From: Celeribacter naphthalenivorans
GTDB lineage: Bacteria; Pseudomonadota; Alphaproteobacteria; Rhodobacterales; Rhodobacteraceae
NCBI RefSeq assembly: GCF_020524585.1
Contig: NZ_JAIVLK010000003.1
Coordinates: 372,001 to 436,000, forward strand
Direction: 5' to 3'
Length of the DNA stretch: 64,000 nucleotides
The position numbers were made by a program, and so were the translations under genes. This document shows, in pieces, positions 26,457 to 36,118 of this stretch (position 1 is the stretch's first letter; every line of letters starts with the position of its first letter). Under the pieces are notes generated by a model. It ran no database searches and was not told where the DNA came from. It was given only the letters and a program-made list of their open reading frames with translations.

Positions 26457-27443
26457 ATGACGAAACTGGTCACCATCTATGGCGGCGCTGGCTTTGTTGG
26501 GCGGTATATCGCCCGGCGTATGGCAAAGGAGGGCTGGCGTGTCCGCGTTGCAGTGCGTCGCCCGAATGAGTCGCTTCATGTGAAACCCTACGGCGCGGTC
26601 GGTCAGGTCGAGCCGGTGTTCTGCAACATTCGCGACGATGAGTCGGTGCGCGCGGCGATGATGGGCGCGGATGCTGTCGTGAACTGTGTGGGTGTTTTGA
26701 CCGAGCGCGGCAAGAATTCCTTTTCTGCCGTTCAGTCCGAGGGCGCGGCCCGGATTGCCCGGATTGCCGAGGCACAAGGCATCGCACGTCTGGTGCATCT
26801 CTCCGCTCTGGGCGCCGACGCGAATTCCGCCTCTGAGTATTCCCGCACCAAAGCGGAAGGCGAGGCCAAGGTGCTCGAGGCTTTCCCGAACGCGATGATC
26901 CTGCGTCCGTCCGTGATTTTCGGTCAGGAAGACGAGTTCTTCAATCGCTTCGGCAAGATGGCGGAAAAGAACGTGGTCCTGCCGCTCGTAGGGGGCAACA
27001 CGAAATTCCAGCCGGTTTATGTCGATGATGTCGCGCAGGCGGCTGTCAGTGGTATTCTGGGCCATGCTGAGCCGGGCATCTATGAGCTGGGCGGTCCGGA
27101 TGTGGACACGCTGAAAGGTCTCATGGGCGATATGCTTGAGGCGATTCACCGCAACCGTCTGATCGCGAACCTGCCGTTCTGGGTCGGTAATCTGATGGCG
27201 AGCGGCTTCTCCGTCGCGCAATTCCTCACCGCTGGCCTGTTCCACAACGGCATCCTGACCCGCGATCAGGTGAAGAACCTGAAAGTGGACAATGTCGTCT
27301 CTGACGATGCGAAAAGCTTTGCCGATCTCGGCATCAAGCCGACAGCACTTCAGGCGGTTTTGCCGGATTACATGTGGGTTTATCGCCCGTCGGGTCAGTA
27401 TGACGCGATTCGCGAAAGCGCGAAGAACCTGCGTAAAATCTGA
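26457..27443 (+). CDS. Complex I NDUFA9-like NAD(P)-binding protein
   Basis: A 328-residue atypical short-chain dehydrogenase with the N-terminal Rossmann motif IYGGAGFVGRYIARRM. HLSALGADANSASEYSRTKAEGE gives a Tyr-x3-Lys, and ILRPSVIFGQEDEFFNRF follows. The group is usually annotated as complex I NDUFA9 subunit family protein. In alphaproteobacteria such proteins are related to the mitochondrial accessory subunit, but enzymatic activity is not established. I chose ATG 26457 because GGAG lies 6 bases upstream; in-frame ATG 26451 and TTG 26439 are alternatives. Confidence 0.82.
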   Translation: MTKLVTIYGGAGFVGRYIARRMAKEGWRVRVAVRRPNESLHVKPYGAVGQVEPVFCNIRDDESVRAAMMGADAVVNCVGVLTERGKNSFSAVQSEGAARIARIAEAQGIARLVHLSALGADANSASEYSRTKAEGEAKVLEAFPNAMILRPSVIFGQEDEFFNRFGKMAEKNVVLPLVGGNTKFQPVYVDDVAQAAVSGILGHAEPGIYELGGPDVDTLKGLMGDMLEAIHRNRLIANLPFWVGNLMASGFSVAQFLTAGLFHNGILTRDQVKNLKVDNVVSDDAKSFADLGIKPTALQAVLPDYMWVYRPSGQYDAIRESAKNLRKI

Positions 27444-27466
27444 TTTCACGCAGAGTTTGAAATTTC

Positions 27467-27496
27467 AAAGCGCGTCCTCACCGGGCGCGCTTTTTT
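27467..27496 (+). terminator. Rho-independent terminator between the NDUFA9-like gene and uppP
   Basis: An 8-bp stem (27467-27474 AAAGCGCG with 27486-27493 CGCGCTTT) is followed by a run of six T (27491-27496). It serves the plus-strand gene and abuts the uppP stop of the opposite strand. Confidence 0.85.
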
Positions 27497-28299
27497 CATG
27501 TGTAGGAAATCACCAGAAGTACGACGCCCAGGATCACACGGTAGATCACATAGGGCGTAAAGCTGACCGATTTGAGCAGGCGCATCATCAGGGTTAGCGC
27601 CAGAAGGGCTGCGACAAAGGCAAAGACGGCGCCGATGGCCGCGTCCTTGAGCATCGCCCAATCGGCATCGCCGACCACTTCGGCGCCCAAGAGAACGCCA
27701 GAGGCCATGATCGTCGGGATCGACATCAGCATGGCAATCTTGGCGCCGTCTTGGCGGGTATAGCCCATGGCGCGCGCGCCGGTGATGGTGATGCCCGAAC
27801 GCGATGTGCCGGGGATGAGAGCGACGGCCTGCCAAAGGCCTAGTTTGACCGCGTCTTTCAGAGACCAATCGCCTTCAGTTTTCACCTCGGCACCCTTTTG
27901 GTCGAACCAATAGAGCACGAGGCCGAAGATCAACATGGTCCAGCCGATCACGGTCGGGCTGCGCATAAGATCGGACAGACCGGTGACTTTCAGGACAAGA
28001 CCTAGAATCACCACGGGAATTGTGGCGATCAGCAAAAGAAACGCCAGTTTCGAGCCGGGCGTGTCGATTTTGCCGGTCAACATGCGCGGCACACCGGCCA
28101 GACCGACACCGACATCACGCCAGAAATAAATCATGACTGCGCCGAGGGTGCCGACATGGACGGCGACGTCGATGGCCTGACCTTGGTCTTGGGTGCCCAT
28201 GAAAAAGGGCAGGAGAATCAGGTGGCCTGAGGAGGAAACCGGCAGAAATTCGGTGATCCCCTGCACGATCGCGACGACAAGTAGATAGAAAAGACTCAT
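27496..28299 (-). CDS. uppP: Undecaprenyl-diphosphatase UppP (BacA)
   Basis: Integral membrane phosphatase that recycles undecaprenyl pyrophosphate to the monophosphate carrier for peptidoglycan and glycan synthesis; loss or overproduction affects bacitracin sensitivity. It has 267 residues and about eight membrane segments. Catalytic motifs visible are ITEFLPVSSSGHL (residues about 15-28) and PGTSRSGITITGAR (about 163-176). It is transcribed alone, with a terminator hairpin at its 3' end shared with the convergent gene. Confidence 0.96.
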   Translation of the reverse strand: MSLFYLLVVAIVQGITEFLPVSSSGHLILLPFFMGTQDQGQAIDVAVHVGTLGAVMIYFWRDVGVGLAGVPRMLTGKIDTPGSKLAFLLLIATIPVVILGLVLKVTGLSDLMRSPTVIGWTMLIFGLVLYWFDQKGAEVKTEGDWSLKDAVKLGLWQAVALIPGTSRSGITITGARAMGYTRQDGAKIAMLMSIPTIMASGVLLGAEVVGDADWAMLKDAAIGAVFAFVAALLALTLMMRLLKSVSFTPYVIYRVILGVVLLVISYT

Positions 28300-28365
28300 A
28301 GCGACTCCGTGGCGATCCTGCGTGTAAAAAGCATAAACCTACATGGAATCAATAAGAAGACAATT

Positions 28366-28388
28366 TATAGGTCAGTATAGGTTACCTA
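28366..28388. promoter_or_regulatory. Repeat/dyad in the uppP-gltD divergent region
   Basis: TATAGGT occurs twice exactly 10 bases apart (28366-28372, 28376-28382). The second copy is part of TAGGT-T-ACCTA (28378-28388), a perfect dyad around one central base. Helical spacing suggests a regulator site for gltD-gltB or uppP, but no regulator can be named. Confidence 0.35.
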
Positions 28389-28527
28389 AATTTGGGGCGT
28401 CTGGTCCAATATCCTGCGCTGCGGCGACAGAAAAACGAAAAATAAGACAGCACTTCTGACTTTTCTTTTTCTCAGAGTCCTTATAATGAGACAGCAACTC
28501 ACAACCAACCTTCGGAGATGTGGTGTC

Positions 28528-29961
28528 ATGGCGAAAGAGCCGATGCTCAAATTCGTGACGGTAGGCAGGGACATGCCAACCAAACGCGACGCGGAAGATC
28601 GTAAAGACGATTTTCTGGAAATCTATGGCGAGTTCGTCGAAGCGAAAGCGGAAGAGCAAGCCTCGCGCTGTTCGCAGTGCGGTGTGCCCTATTGCCAATC
28701 GCATTGCCCGTTGCACAACAACATTCCTGACTGGCTGCGTCTGACCGCAACGGGTCGGTTGAAAGAAGCCTATGAGATTTCTCAGGCGACCAACACCTTT
28801 CCGGAAATCTGTGGCCGCATCTGTCCGCAGGACCGTCTTTGCGAAGGCAACTGTGTCATCGAGAACTCTGGCCACGGCACGGTGACAATCGGTTCTGTTG
28901 AGAAATACATCACCGATACGGCTTGGGAAAACGGCTGGGTCGAGACGATCACCCCTGTCGTTGAGCGCGAAGAAAGCGTCGGCATCATAGGCTCCGGCCC
29001 GGGTGGTCTGGCGGCCGCCGACCGTCTGCGTCGCGCGGGGATCAAGGTCACCGTTTACGAACGGTCCGACCGCGCCGGCGGGTTGATGATGTACGGCATT
29101 CCAGGCTTCAAGCTTGAGAAAGACATCGTGTTGCGCCGTGTCGAACAGCTCGAAAAATCGGGCGTCGAGTTTGTGCTCAACTGCAATGTGGGCGAAGACA
29201 TTTCCTTTGACGCGATCCGTGGCAAACACGATGCCGTGCTGATCGCGACAGGTGTGTACAAATCCCGCGATCTCAAAGGCCCCGGTTCGGGTGCCGATGG
29301 CATCGTGAAGGCGATTGATTACCTCACCGCCTCGAACAAGGTCTCCTTTGGTGACGAGGTCGAGGAATATGAAAGCGGTGAGCTGAACGCGAACGGCAAA
29401 AAGGTTGTCGTGATCGGCGGCGGGGATACCGCGATGGACTGTGTCCGCACCGCGATCCGCCAAGGCGCGACCTCGGTCAAATGTCTCTATCGCCGCGACC
29501 GCGCCAACATGCCGGGCTCGCAGCGTGAGACCCAAAACGCCGAGGAAGAAGGCGTCGATTTCGTCTGGCTCTCCGCGCCGAAAGGTTTCGCGGGCGATCC
29601 GGTCTCTGGCGTGATGGTGCAGAAAATGCGCCTCGGCGCGCCGGATGCCTCCGGTCGTCAGTCGCCTGAGGTGATCGAGGGTGCCGACTATGTCGAAGAG
29701 GCCGATCTGGTGATCAAGGCGCTTGGGTTCGAGCCGGAAGAGCTGCCGAAGCTTTGGGGCGTGGACGGATTGGAAGTGACCCGTTGGGGCACGGTTCTGG
29801 CCGATTTCAAAACCCACGCCAGCTCGCTTGAGGGTGTCTATGCCTGTGGCGACATCCAGCGTGGCGCGTCTCTGGTCGTCTGGGCGATCCGCGATGGCCG
29901 CGAAGCCGCCGATGCGATGATCGACTATATCGATCAAACCGCCGCAGTGGCCGCCGAGTAA
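28528..29961 (+). CDS. gltD: Glutamate synthase (NADPH) small subunit
   Basis: The 477-residue small subunit that takes electrons from NADPH through FAD and passes them by iron-sulfur clusters to GltB. The N-terminal cysteine clusters CSQCGVPYCQSHCPLHNNIP and CGRICPQDRLCEGNC (about residues 45-110) hold 4Fe-4S centres. Then come the FAD-binding GIIGSGPGGLAAADRLRRAG (about 150) and the NADPH-binding VVVIGGGDTAMDC (about 292). I chose ATG 28528, preceded by GGAG, over a longer frame. gltB follows after 57 bases, in reverse of the commoner gltB-gltD order. Confidence 0.96.
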   Translation: MAKEPMLKFVTVGRDMPTKRDAEDRKDDFLEIYGEFVEAKAEEQASRCSQCGVPYCQSHCPLHNNIPDWLRLTATGRLKEAYEISQATNTFPEICGRICPQDRLCEGNCVIENSGHGTVTIGSVEKYITDTAWENGWVETITPVVEREESVGIIGSGPGGLAAADRLRRAGIKVTVYERSDRAGGLMMYGIPGFKLEKDIVLRRVEQLEKSGVEFVLNCNVGEDISFDAIRGKHDAVLIATGVYKSRDLKGPGSGADGIVKAIDYLTASNKVSFGDEVEEYESGELNANGKKVVVIGGGDTAMDCVRTAIRQGATSVKCLYRRDRANMPGSQRETQNAEEEGVDFVWLSAPKGFAGDPVSGVMVQKMRLGAPDASGRQSPEVIEGADYVEEADLVIKALGFEPEELPKLWGVDGLEVTRWGTVLADFKTHASSLEGVYACGDIQRGASLVVWAIRDGREAADAMIDYIDQTAAVAAE

Positions 29962-29974
29962 TCCGAATTATAAA

Positions 29975-29994
29975 GGAGGGGAGAGGTCCCCTCC
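29975..29994 (+). other. Intergenic hairpin between gltD and gltB
   Basis: A 7-bp GC stem (29975-29981 GGAGGGG with 29988-29994 CCCCTCC) lies in the 57-base gltD-gltB gap. It has no U-run behind it, so it is more likely an mRNA stability or processing element than a full terminator. Confidence 0.5.
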
Positions 29995-30018
29995 GCCTTT
30001 GATCTGAAAGGTACTGAT

Positions 30019-33000
30019 ATGACCAAGTTTGACCAAAGCTGGGCGGTTCAAGAGGCCGCAAAACGCGAATGGATGGCGGAAAACTCCCTGTTCCGTGAGG
30101 ATGACGAACATTCCTCCTGCGGCGTGGGTCTTGTCGTCTCCGTCGATGGGTCGAAATCCCGCAAAGTCGTGGAAAACGGCATTTCCGCGCTGAAAGCGAT
30201 CTGGCACCGCGGTGCTGTGGACGCCGATGGCAAAACCGGCGACGGCGCCGGCATTCACGTGCAAATCCCGCACCATTTCTTCGGCGATCAAATCCGCCGC
30301 ACGGGTCACGAGGCCCGTCATGGCGAATTGCTGGCCGTGGGTCAGGTGTTCCTGCCGCGCACGGATTTCTCCGCGCAAGAGACCTGCCGGACCATCGTGG
30401 AGACCGAAGTCCTGCGCATGGGATATTACATCTACGGCTGGCGCCACGTTCCGGTGGACACGTCTTGCTTGGGTGAAAAAGCCAATGCGACGCGCCCCGA
30501 GATCGAGCAAATCCTGATCTCCAACTCCAAAGGCGTGGACGAAGAGACTTTTGAGCGTGAGCTTTACGTCATCCGTCGTCGCATCGAGAAAGCCGCTTCG
30601 GCCGCCGGTGTGCGTGAACTTTACATCTGCTCGCTGTCCTGCCGGTCGATCATCTACAAAGGCATGATGCTCGCCGAACAGGTTGCCGTGTTCTACCCGG
30701 ACCTGATGGACGAGCGCTTTGAATCCGCTTTTGCGATCTATCACCAGCGCTATTCCACCAACACTTTCCCGCAGTGGTGGCTGGCTCAGCCGTTCCGCAT
30801 GCTGGCGCATAACGGTGAGATCAACACGATCAAAGGCAACACCAACTGGATGAAATCGCACGAGATCCGTATGGCCTCGTCGACCTTTGGGGATATGGCC
30901 GAGGACATCAAGCCGATCATCCCGCAAGGCTCGTCGGACTCCGCGGCCCTCGATTCCGTGTTCGAGGTGCTGGTGCGGGCCGGTCGTTCTGCGCCGATGG
31001 CGAAAACCATGCTGGTGCCCGAAGCCTGGTCGAAAAACGCCGAAGAGCTGCCGAAAGCCTGGCGCGACATGTATTCCTATGTGAACTCCGTGATGGAGCC
31101 CTGGGACGGTCCGGCCGCTTTGGCGATGACCGACGGTCGCTGGGTTTGTGCCGGTCTCGACCGCAACGGTCTGCGTCCGATGCGCTATGTTGTCACCGGC
31201 GATGGCCTTGTCATCGCGGGCTCCGAGGTGGGCATGGTGCCGACCGATGAGGCCACTGTGGTGGAAAAAGGCGCTCTGGGGCCGGGGCAGTTGCTGGCGG
31301 TCGATATGGCCGAGGGCAAGCTCTACCACGACGTCGACATCAAAGACCGTCTGGCGAATTCCCAGCCGTTTGGCGAATGGGTCGGCAAGATCGTCGATCT
31401 CGAAGAAGAGCTGGCTGGCCTGAATGAGACCGCGATCTTTAGCGGTGCTGAACTGAAAAAGCGTCAGATCGCAGCGGGTTACACCATTGAAGAGCTGGAA
31501 CAGGTCCTCGCGCCGATGGGCGAGGATGGCAAAGAGGCGCTGGCCTCTATGGGCGACGACACGCCCTCTGCCGTGCTGTCGAACAAATATCGCCCGCTCA
31601 GCCACTTCTTCCGCCAGAACTTCTCTCAGGTGACCAACCCGCCGATCGACAGTTTGCGCGAATTCCGTGTGATGTCGCTCAAAACGCGGTTCGGCAACCT
31701 CAAGAACGTGCTCGATGAAGACAGCTCCCAGACCGAGATTCTCGTGCTGGAAAGCCCCTTTGTCGGCAACGCGCAATTCGAGGCGTTGAAAGGTCATTTC
31801 AACGCGCCGATGACCGAGATCGACTGTACCTTCCCGGTCGATGGCGGCCCCAATGCGCTGCGCAAAGGTCTGGATCGCATCCGTGCCGAGGCCGAAGAGG
31901 CCGTGCGCTCGGGTGGTGGTCACATCATCCTGACCGATCAGGCGCAGGGTGAAGACAAAATCGCCATGCCGATGATCCTCGCGACCTCTGCTGTGCACAG
32001 CTGGCTGACGCGCAAAGGTCTTCGGACCTTCTGTTCGCTGGGCGTGCGCTCTGCGGAATGTATCGACCCGCATTACTTCGCGGTGCTGATCGCCTGTGGC
32101 GCGACCATCGTGAACGCCTATCTGGCCGAGGATTCGCTGGCCGACCGGATCGAACGTGGCCTGTTGGATTGCACCCTGACCGAAGCCGTGGCGCGCTATC
32201 GTGCCGCTGTGGATGCCGGTTTGCTCAAGATCATGGCGAAGATGGGCATTTCGGTGATCTCGTCCTATCGCGGTGGTCTGAACTTCGAGGCCGTGGGCCT
32301 GTCCCGCGCGATGGTCAACGAGTTCTTCCCGGGCATGCATTCGCGCATCTCCGGCATCGGGGTCGGTGGTATCCAGCACAAGTTGGAAGCCGTGCACAAA
32401 CAGGGCTGGCTGGGTGGCAACACGCTCCCCATCGGGGGCTTCTACAAGTCCCGCAAATCCGGCGAGACCCACGCGTGGGAAGCGCAGTCGATGCACATGC
32501 TGCAATCGGCCTGTGATCGTGCGTCTTATGAGATGTGGAAACAATATTCCGCCAAGATGCAGGCCATGCCGCCGATCCATCTGCGCGATCTGTTGGACTT
32601 TAAACCGCTGGGCAAACCTGTGCCGATCGAAGAGGTGGAATCGATCACTTCGATCCGCAAACGCTTTGTGACGCCGGGCATGTCCTTGGGGGCTCTGTCG
32701 CCTGAGGCGCACCGCACGCTGTCCATCGCGATGAACCGCATCGGCGCGAAATCCGACTCCGGTGAGGGGGGTGAATCGCCTGACGATTTCACGCCGGAAC
32801 CCAATGGTGACAATGCGTCCGCAAAGATCAAACAGGTGGCCTCCGGTCGCTTTGGCGTGACGGCGGAATATCTGCTGCACTGTGAAGAGCTGGAGATCAA
32901 AGTCGCTCAGGGCGCGAAGCCGGGCGAGGGTGGTCAGCTGCCGGGGATGAAGGTCACTGACCTGATCGCCAAGCTGCGTCACTCGACCAAAGGCGTGACC

Positions 33001-34554
33001 CTGATCTCGCCGCCGCCGCACCACGACATCTACTCCATCGAGGATCTCGCTCAGCTCATCTACGACCTGAAACAGATCAACCCGAAGGCCAAGGTGACGG
33101 TGAAACTCGTGGCCTCCTCCGGTGTCGGCACCATCGCCGCCGGTGTGGCGAAAGCGAAAGCGGACATCATCCTGATCTCCGGTCACAACGGTGGCACGGG
33201 TGCGTCTCCGGCGACCTCGATCAAATTCGCTGGCCTGCCGTGGGAAATGGGTCTGACCGAGGCACACCAAGTGCTCGCGATGAACAACCTGCGCGACCGC
33301 GTGACGCTGCGCACGGACGGTGGTTTGCGCACCGGGCGTGACATCGTCATGGCCGCGATGCTGGGCGCCGAGGAATACGGTATCGGCACCGCCGCCTTGA
33401 TCGCGATGGGCTGTATCATGGTGCGTCAGTGTCAGTCGAACACCTGTCCGGTGGGCGTCTGTACCCAAGACGAAATGCTGCGTGGCAAGTTCACCGGCAA
33501 CGCCGATAAGGTCGTCAACCTGATCACCTTCTACGCACAGGAAGTCCGCGAATTGCTGGCCTCTCTGGGCGCGCGCTCTCTGGACGAGGTGATCGGTCGT
33601 GCCGATCTTTTGGCCCAGACCTCGCGTGGTTCGGCGCATCTCGACGACCTCGATCTGAACCCGCTTCTGATCTCTGTCGATGGCTCTGACCGCATCGTCT
33701 ACGACCGCTCCAAACCGCGCAACGCGGTGCCGGATACGCTCGATGCGCAAATCGTGTCGGATGCCGCGCGTTTCCTCAACGATGGCGAAAAGATGCAGCT
33801 CTCCTACGCGGTGCAGAACACGCTCCGCACCATCGGGACGCGCACCTCGTCGCATATCGTGTCGAAATTCGGCATGCGCAACAATCTTCAGCCGGACCAT
33901 TTGACCGTGAAGCTCACGGGCTCGGCCGGTCAGTCCCTCGGGGCCTTTGCGGCGCCGGGTCTGAAGATCGAAGTGTCGGGCGACGCCAACGACTATGTGG
34001 CAAAAGGCCTCTCGGGTGGCACCGTTGTGGTGCGTCCGCCGATGCATTCGCCGCTGGTGGCCGATCAGAACACGATCATCGGCAACACCGTGCTTTACGG
34101 TGCGACGGACGGCTACCTCTTTGCCGCCGGTCGTGCGGGCGAGCGTTTCGCGGTGCGTAACTCCGGTGCAAGCGTGGTGATCGAGGGCTGTGGTTCCAAC
34201 GGTTGTGAATATATGACCGGCGGGATCGCCGTGATCCTTGGCACGATTGGCGCGAACTTTGGGGCCGGGATGACGGGCGGTATGGCCTATCTCTACGATC
34301 CGGAGGGCACGGCGCTTGATCTGATGAACCTTGAAACGCTTGTGACCTGTCCGGTCTCTGTGGATCACTGGGAAGATCAGTTGAAAGGCCTCGTGGAGCG
34401 TCACGCGAAAGAGACCCATTCGTTGAAAGCCAAGGCGATCCTTGATCATTGGGATGAAGAGAAAGCCAACTTCCTTCAGGTTTGCCCGAAAGAGATGCTG
34501 GTGCACCTTCCGGTGCCGCTGACCTTGGAGCAGGGCGCGATCCCGGCCGAGTAA
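30019..34554 (+). CDS. gltB: Glutamate synthase (NADPH) large subunit
   Basis: A 1511-residue ferredoxin-like-fold amidotransferase/synthase that makes two glutamates from glutamine and 2-oxoglutarate. A 33-residue propeptide precedes the catalytic Cys34 (HSSCGVGLV), exposed on processing. The glutaminase domain (34 to about 430) is followed by the central and FMN-binding synthase domains (GHNGGTGASPATSIKFAG). The 3Fe-4S cysteines lie in MGCIMVRQCQSNTCPVGVC, and the C-terminal GXGXG beta-helix contains GCGSNGCEYMTGG. Normal full length. A strong terminator follows. Confidence 0.99.
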   Translation: MTKFDQSWAVQEAAKREWMAENSLFREDDEHSSCGVGLVVSVDGSKSRKVVENGISALKAIWHRGAVDADGKTGDGAGIHVQIPHHFFGDQIRRTGHEARHGELLAVGQVFLPRTDFSAQETCRTIVETEVLRMGYYIYGWRHVPVDTSCLGEKANATRPEIEQILISNSKGVDEETFERELYVIRRRIEKAASAAGVRELYICSLSCRSIIYKGMMLAEQVAVFYPDLMDERFESAFAIYHQRYSTNTFPQWWLAQPFRMLAHNGEINTIKGNTNWMKSHEIRMASSTFGDMAEDIKPIIPQGSSDSAALDSVFEVLVRAGRSAPMAKTMLVPEAWSKNAEELPKAWRDMYSYVNSVMEPWDGPAALAMTDGRWVCAGLDRNGLRPMRYVVTGDGLVIAGSEVGMVPTDEATVVEKGALGPGQLLAVDMAEGKLYHDVDIKDRLANSQPFGEWVGKIVDLEEELAGLNETAIFSGAELKKRQIAAGYTIEELEQVLAPMGEDGKEALASMGDDTPSAVLSNKYRPLSHFFRQNFSQVTNPPIDSLREFRVMSLKTRFGNLKNVLDEDSSQTEILVLESPFVGNAQFEALKGHFNAPMTEIDCTFPVDGGPNALRKGLDRIRAEAEEAVRSGGGHIILTDQAQGEDKIAMPMILATSAVHSWLTRKGLRTFCSLGVRSAECIDPHYFAVLIACGATIVNAYLAEDSLADRIERGLLDCTLTEAVARYRAAVDAGLLKIMAKMGISVISSYRGGLNFEAVGLSRAMVNEFFPGMHSRISGIGVGGIQHKLEAVHKQGWLGGNTLPIGGFYKSRKSGETHAWEAQSMHMLQSACDRASYEMWKQYSAKMQAMPPIHLRDLLDFKPLGKPVPIEEVESITSIRKRFVTPGMSLGALSPEAHRTLSIAMNRIGAKSDSGEGGESPDDFTPEPNGDNASAKIKQVASGRFGVTAEYLLHCEELEIKVAQGAKPGEGGQLPGMKVTDLIAKLRHSTKGVTLISPPPHHDIYSIEDLAQLIYDLKQINPKAKVTVKLVASSGVGTIAAGVAKAKADIILISGHNGGTGASPATSIKFAGLPWEMGLTEAHQVLAMNNLRDRVTLRTDGGLRTGRDIVMAAMLGAEEYGIGTAALIAMGCIMVRQCQSNTCPVGVCTQDEMLRGKFTGNADKVVNLITFYAQEVRELLASLGARSLDEVIGRADLLAQTSRGSAHLDDLDLNPLLISVDGSDRIVYDRSKPRNAVPDTLDAQIVSDAARFLNDGEKMQLSYAVQNTLRTIGTRTSSHIVSKFGMRNNLQPDHLTVKLTGSAGQSLGAFAAPGLKIEVSGDANDYVAKGLSGGTVVVRPPMHSPLVADQNTIIGNTVLYGATDGYLFAAGRAGERFAVRNSGASVVIEGCGSNGCEYMTGGIAVILGTIGANFGAGMTGGMAYLYDPEGTALDLMNLETLVTCPVSVDHWEDQLKGLVERHAKETHSLKAKAILDHWDEEKANFLQVCPKEMLVHLPVPLTLEQGAIPAE

Positions 34555-34584
34555 GTCGAGCGTAGATCGACCCGAATGCAGCTT

Positions 34585-34610
34585 AAAAGCCCCCTTTTCG
34601 GGGGCTTTTT
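34585..34610 (+). terminator. Rho-independent terminator of gltD-gltB
   Basis: A 10-bp perfect stem (34585-34594 AAAAGCCCCC with 34600-34609 GGGGGCTTTT), a 5-nt loop and a T-run at 34606-34610, 31 bases after the gltB stop. Confidence 0.92.
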
Positions 34611-34665
34611 CTTTGCGGTGAGAGTTGGGCTTGACCTCGGATCACCCGCCATGCTTTTTCAGACC

Positions 34666-35394
34666 ATGGCACGAAAGAGCAAGAAAAAGACAAAATCCAA
34701 AGGGCAGAGCACAGGCCCCGGTTTTTTCCGGCGTCTGCGGCGGCGTGTCCTTCGCGGTGTTTTGGCCGTTTTTGCACTCTTTCTGATTTGGATTCTGGCC
34801 TATTCGGTCCTGCCGGTGCCCGGCACCTTCTACATGATGGCCGAAAGCGGTCGCCAAGGGGAGCGGGTCGATTACCAATGGGTGCCGATGAAGCGCATGT
34901 CGCCGCACCTCGCACGGGCCGTGGTGGCCGCTGAGGATGCGAATTTTTGTGAACATTGGGGGTTCGACCTTACCGCGATCCGCTCCGCGATTGCCGAGGG
35001 CGGCAACCGCGGCGCCTCGACCATCAGCCAGCAGACGGTCAAGAACACCTTCCTCTGGCATGGTCGGAGCTGGCCGCGCAAAGCTTTGGAGGCGATGATC
35101 ACGCCGGTGGTCGAACTGACCTGGAGCAAGCAGCGCATTCTTGAGGTCTATTTGAACATTGCCGAATTCGACAGGGGGATTTTCGGCGTTGAAGCCGCCT
35201 CTCGGCATTACTTCGGCGTCGGTCCGGAAAACATCACCGCCCAGCAAGCGGCGCAGCTTGCGGCTGTTTTGCCGGCCCCGAAAGACCGCAATGCCGGGAA
35301 TCCCGGGCCCTTTGTTCGGCGAAGAGCCGCGCAGATCGTCGATGGGGCGGCCACAATCGCGCGAGATGGCCGCGCAGCCTGTTTCGAGGATTGA
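34666..35394 (+). CDS. mtgA: Monofunctional biosynthetic peptidoglycan transglycosylase
   Basis: A glycosyltransferase family 51 enzyme that polymerises lipid II into glycan strands without a transpeptidase domain. The product is 242 residues from ATG 34666: a basic N-terminus, one membrane anchor (about residues 30-52), and GT51 motifs AVVAAEDANFCEHWGFD (with the catalytic Glu), GASTISQQTVKN and the KQRILEVYLNIAEFDRGIFGVEAASRHYF region. ATG 34651 is an equally possible start; neither has a strong ribosome-binding site. Confidence 0.93.
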   Translation: MARKSKKKTKSKGQSTGPGFFRRLRRRVLRGVLAVFALFLIWILAYSVLPVPGTFYMMAESGRQGERVDYQWVPMKRMSPHLARAVVAAEDANFCEHWGFDLTAIRSAIAEGGNRGASTISQQTVKNTFLWHGRSWPRKALEAMITPVVELTWSKQRILEVYLNIAEFDRGIFGVEAASRHYFGVGPENITAQQAAQLAAVLPAPKDRNAGNPGPFVRRRAAQIVDGAATIARDGRAACFED

Positions 35395-35442
35395 ACTGCC
35401 TTCTGTCCTGCGGCAAGTAGGGAAAAAACGCGAGTAGAAATT

Positions 35443-36108
35443 ATGATCCGTCTGTATCACGTCCCCCTTTCACCCTTTTGTCGCAAAGTCCGTTTGGTGC
35501 TTGCGGAAAAGAAGCTTGAGGTGGAGTTGATCGAGGAGCGCTACTGGGAGCAGGATCCGGATTTCATGCGCCGCAACCCGGCGGGCAAGGTGCCGGTGCT
35601 GCGGATCGACGATATGAACCTGTCGGAAAGCACGCCGATTTGCGAGTATCTCGAAGAGCGCTACCCGAACCCGGTTTTGATGCCGAAAGATGCCGAAGGT
35701 CGCTACGAAGTGCGGCGTCTGGTGTCGTGGTTCGATGACAAATTCCACAACGAAGTGACGTCGAAACTTTTGTACGAGCGGGTCAATCGCAAGCTGATGA
35801 AGTCGGGTTATCCGGTCGCGGCCAACGTCAAGTCAGGCTCGAAGGCGATCAAATATCACCTCGATTATATGGCTTGGTTATTGGACCGCCGGCGGTGGTT
35901 GGCGGGCGATTCGATGACGCTGGCGGATTTCGCGGCGGCGGCGCATCTGTCCTCTCTGGACTATATTTCGGATGTGGATTGGAACCGGCATGACGTCGTG
36001 AAGGATTGGTACGCAAAGATCAAATCGCGTCCGGCATTCCGGTCTTTGCTGGCCGATCAGGTGTCGAGTTTCCCGCCTCCGGCGCATTACACCGATCTCG
36101 ATTTCTGA
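35443..36108 (+). CDS. Glutathione S-transferase family protein
   Basis: A 221-residue protein with an N-terminal thioredoxin-fold GST domain (1-80: YHVPLSPFCRKVRLVLAEKKL, then GKVPVL and LSESTPICEYLEERYP). An all-helical C-terminal domain (about 90-215) contains WLAGDSMTLADFAAAAHL. Substrate unknown. The SPFC at the usual catalytic place suggests a Ser/Cys type. It stands alone between mtgA and queG. Confidence 0.88.
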   Translation: MIRLYHVPLSPFCRKVRLVLAEKKLEVELIEERYWEQDPDFMRRNPAGKVPVLRIDDMNLSESTPICEYLEERYPNPVLMPKDAEGRYEVRRLVSWFDDKFHNEVTSKLLYERVNRKLMKSGYPVAANVKSGSKAIKYHLDYMAWLLDRRRWLAGDSMTLADFAAAAHLSSLDYISDVDWNRHDVVKDWYAKIKSRPAFRSLLADQVSSFPPPAHYTDLDF

Positions 36109-36118
36109 ACGCTGTTTT

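Noticed and set aside
29968-34506. A 1512-codon open frame antisense to gltB
   Set aside because: The plus strand encodes an unmistakable full-length GltB. The antisense frame is His/Arg-rich without family motifs and arises from GC-rich codon bias.
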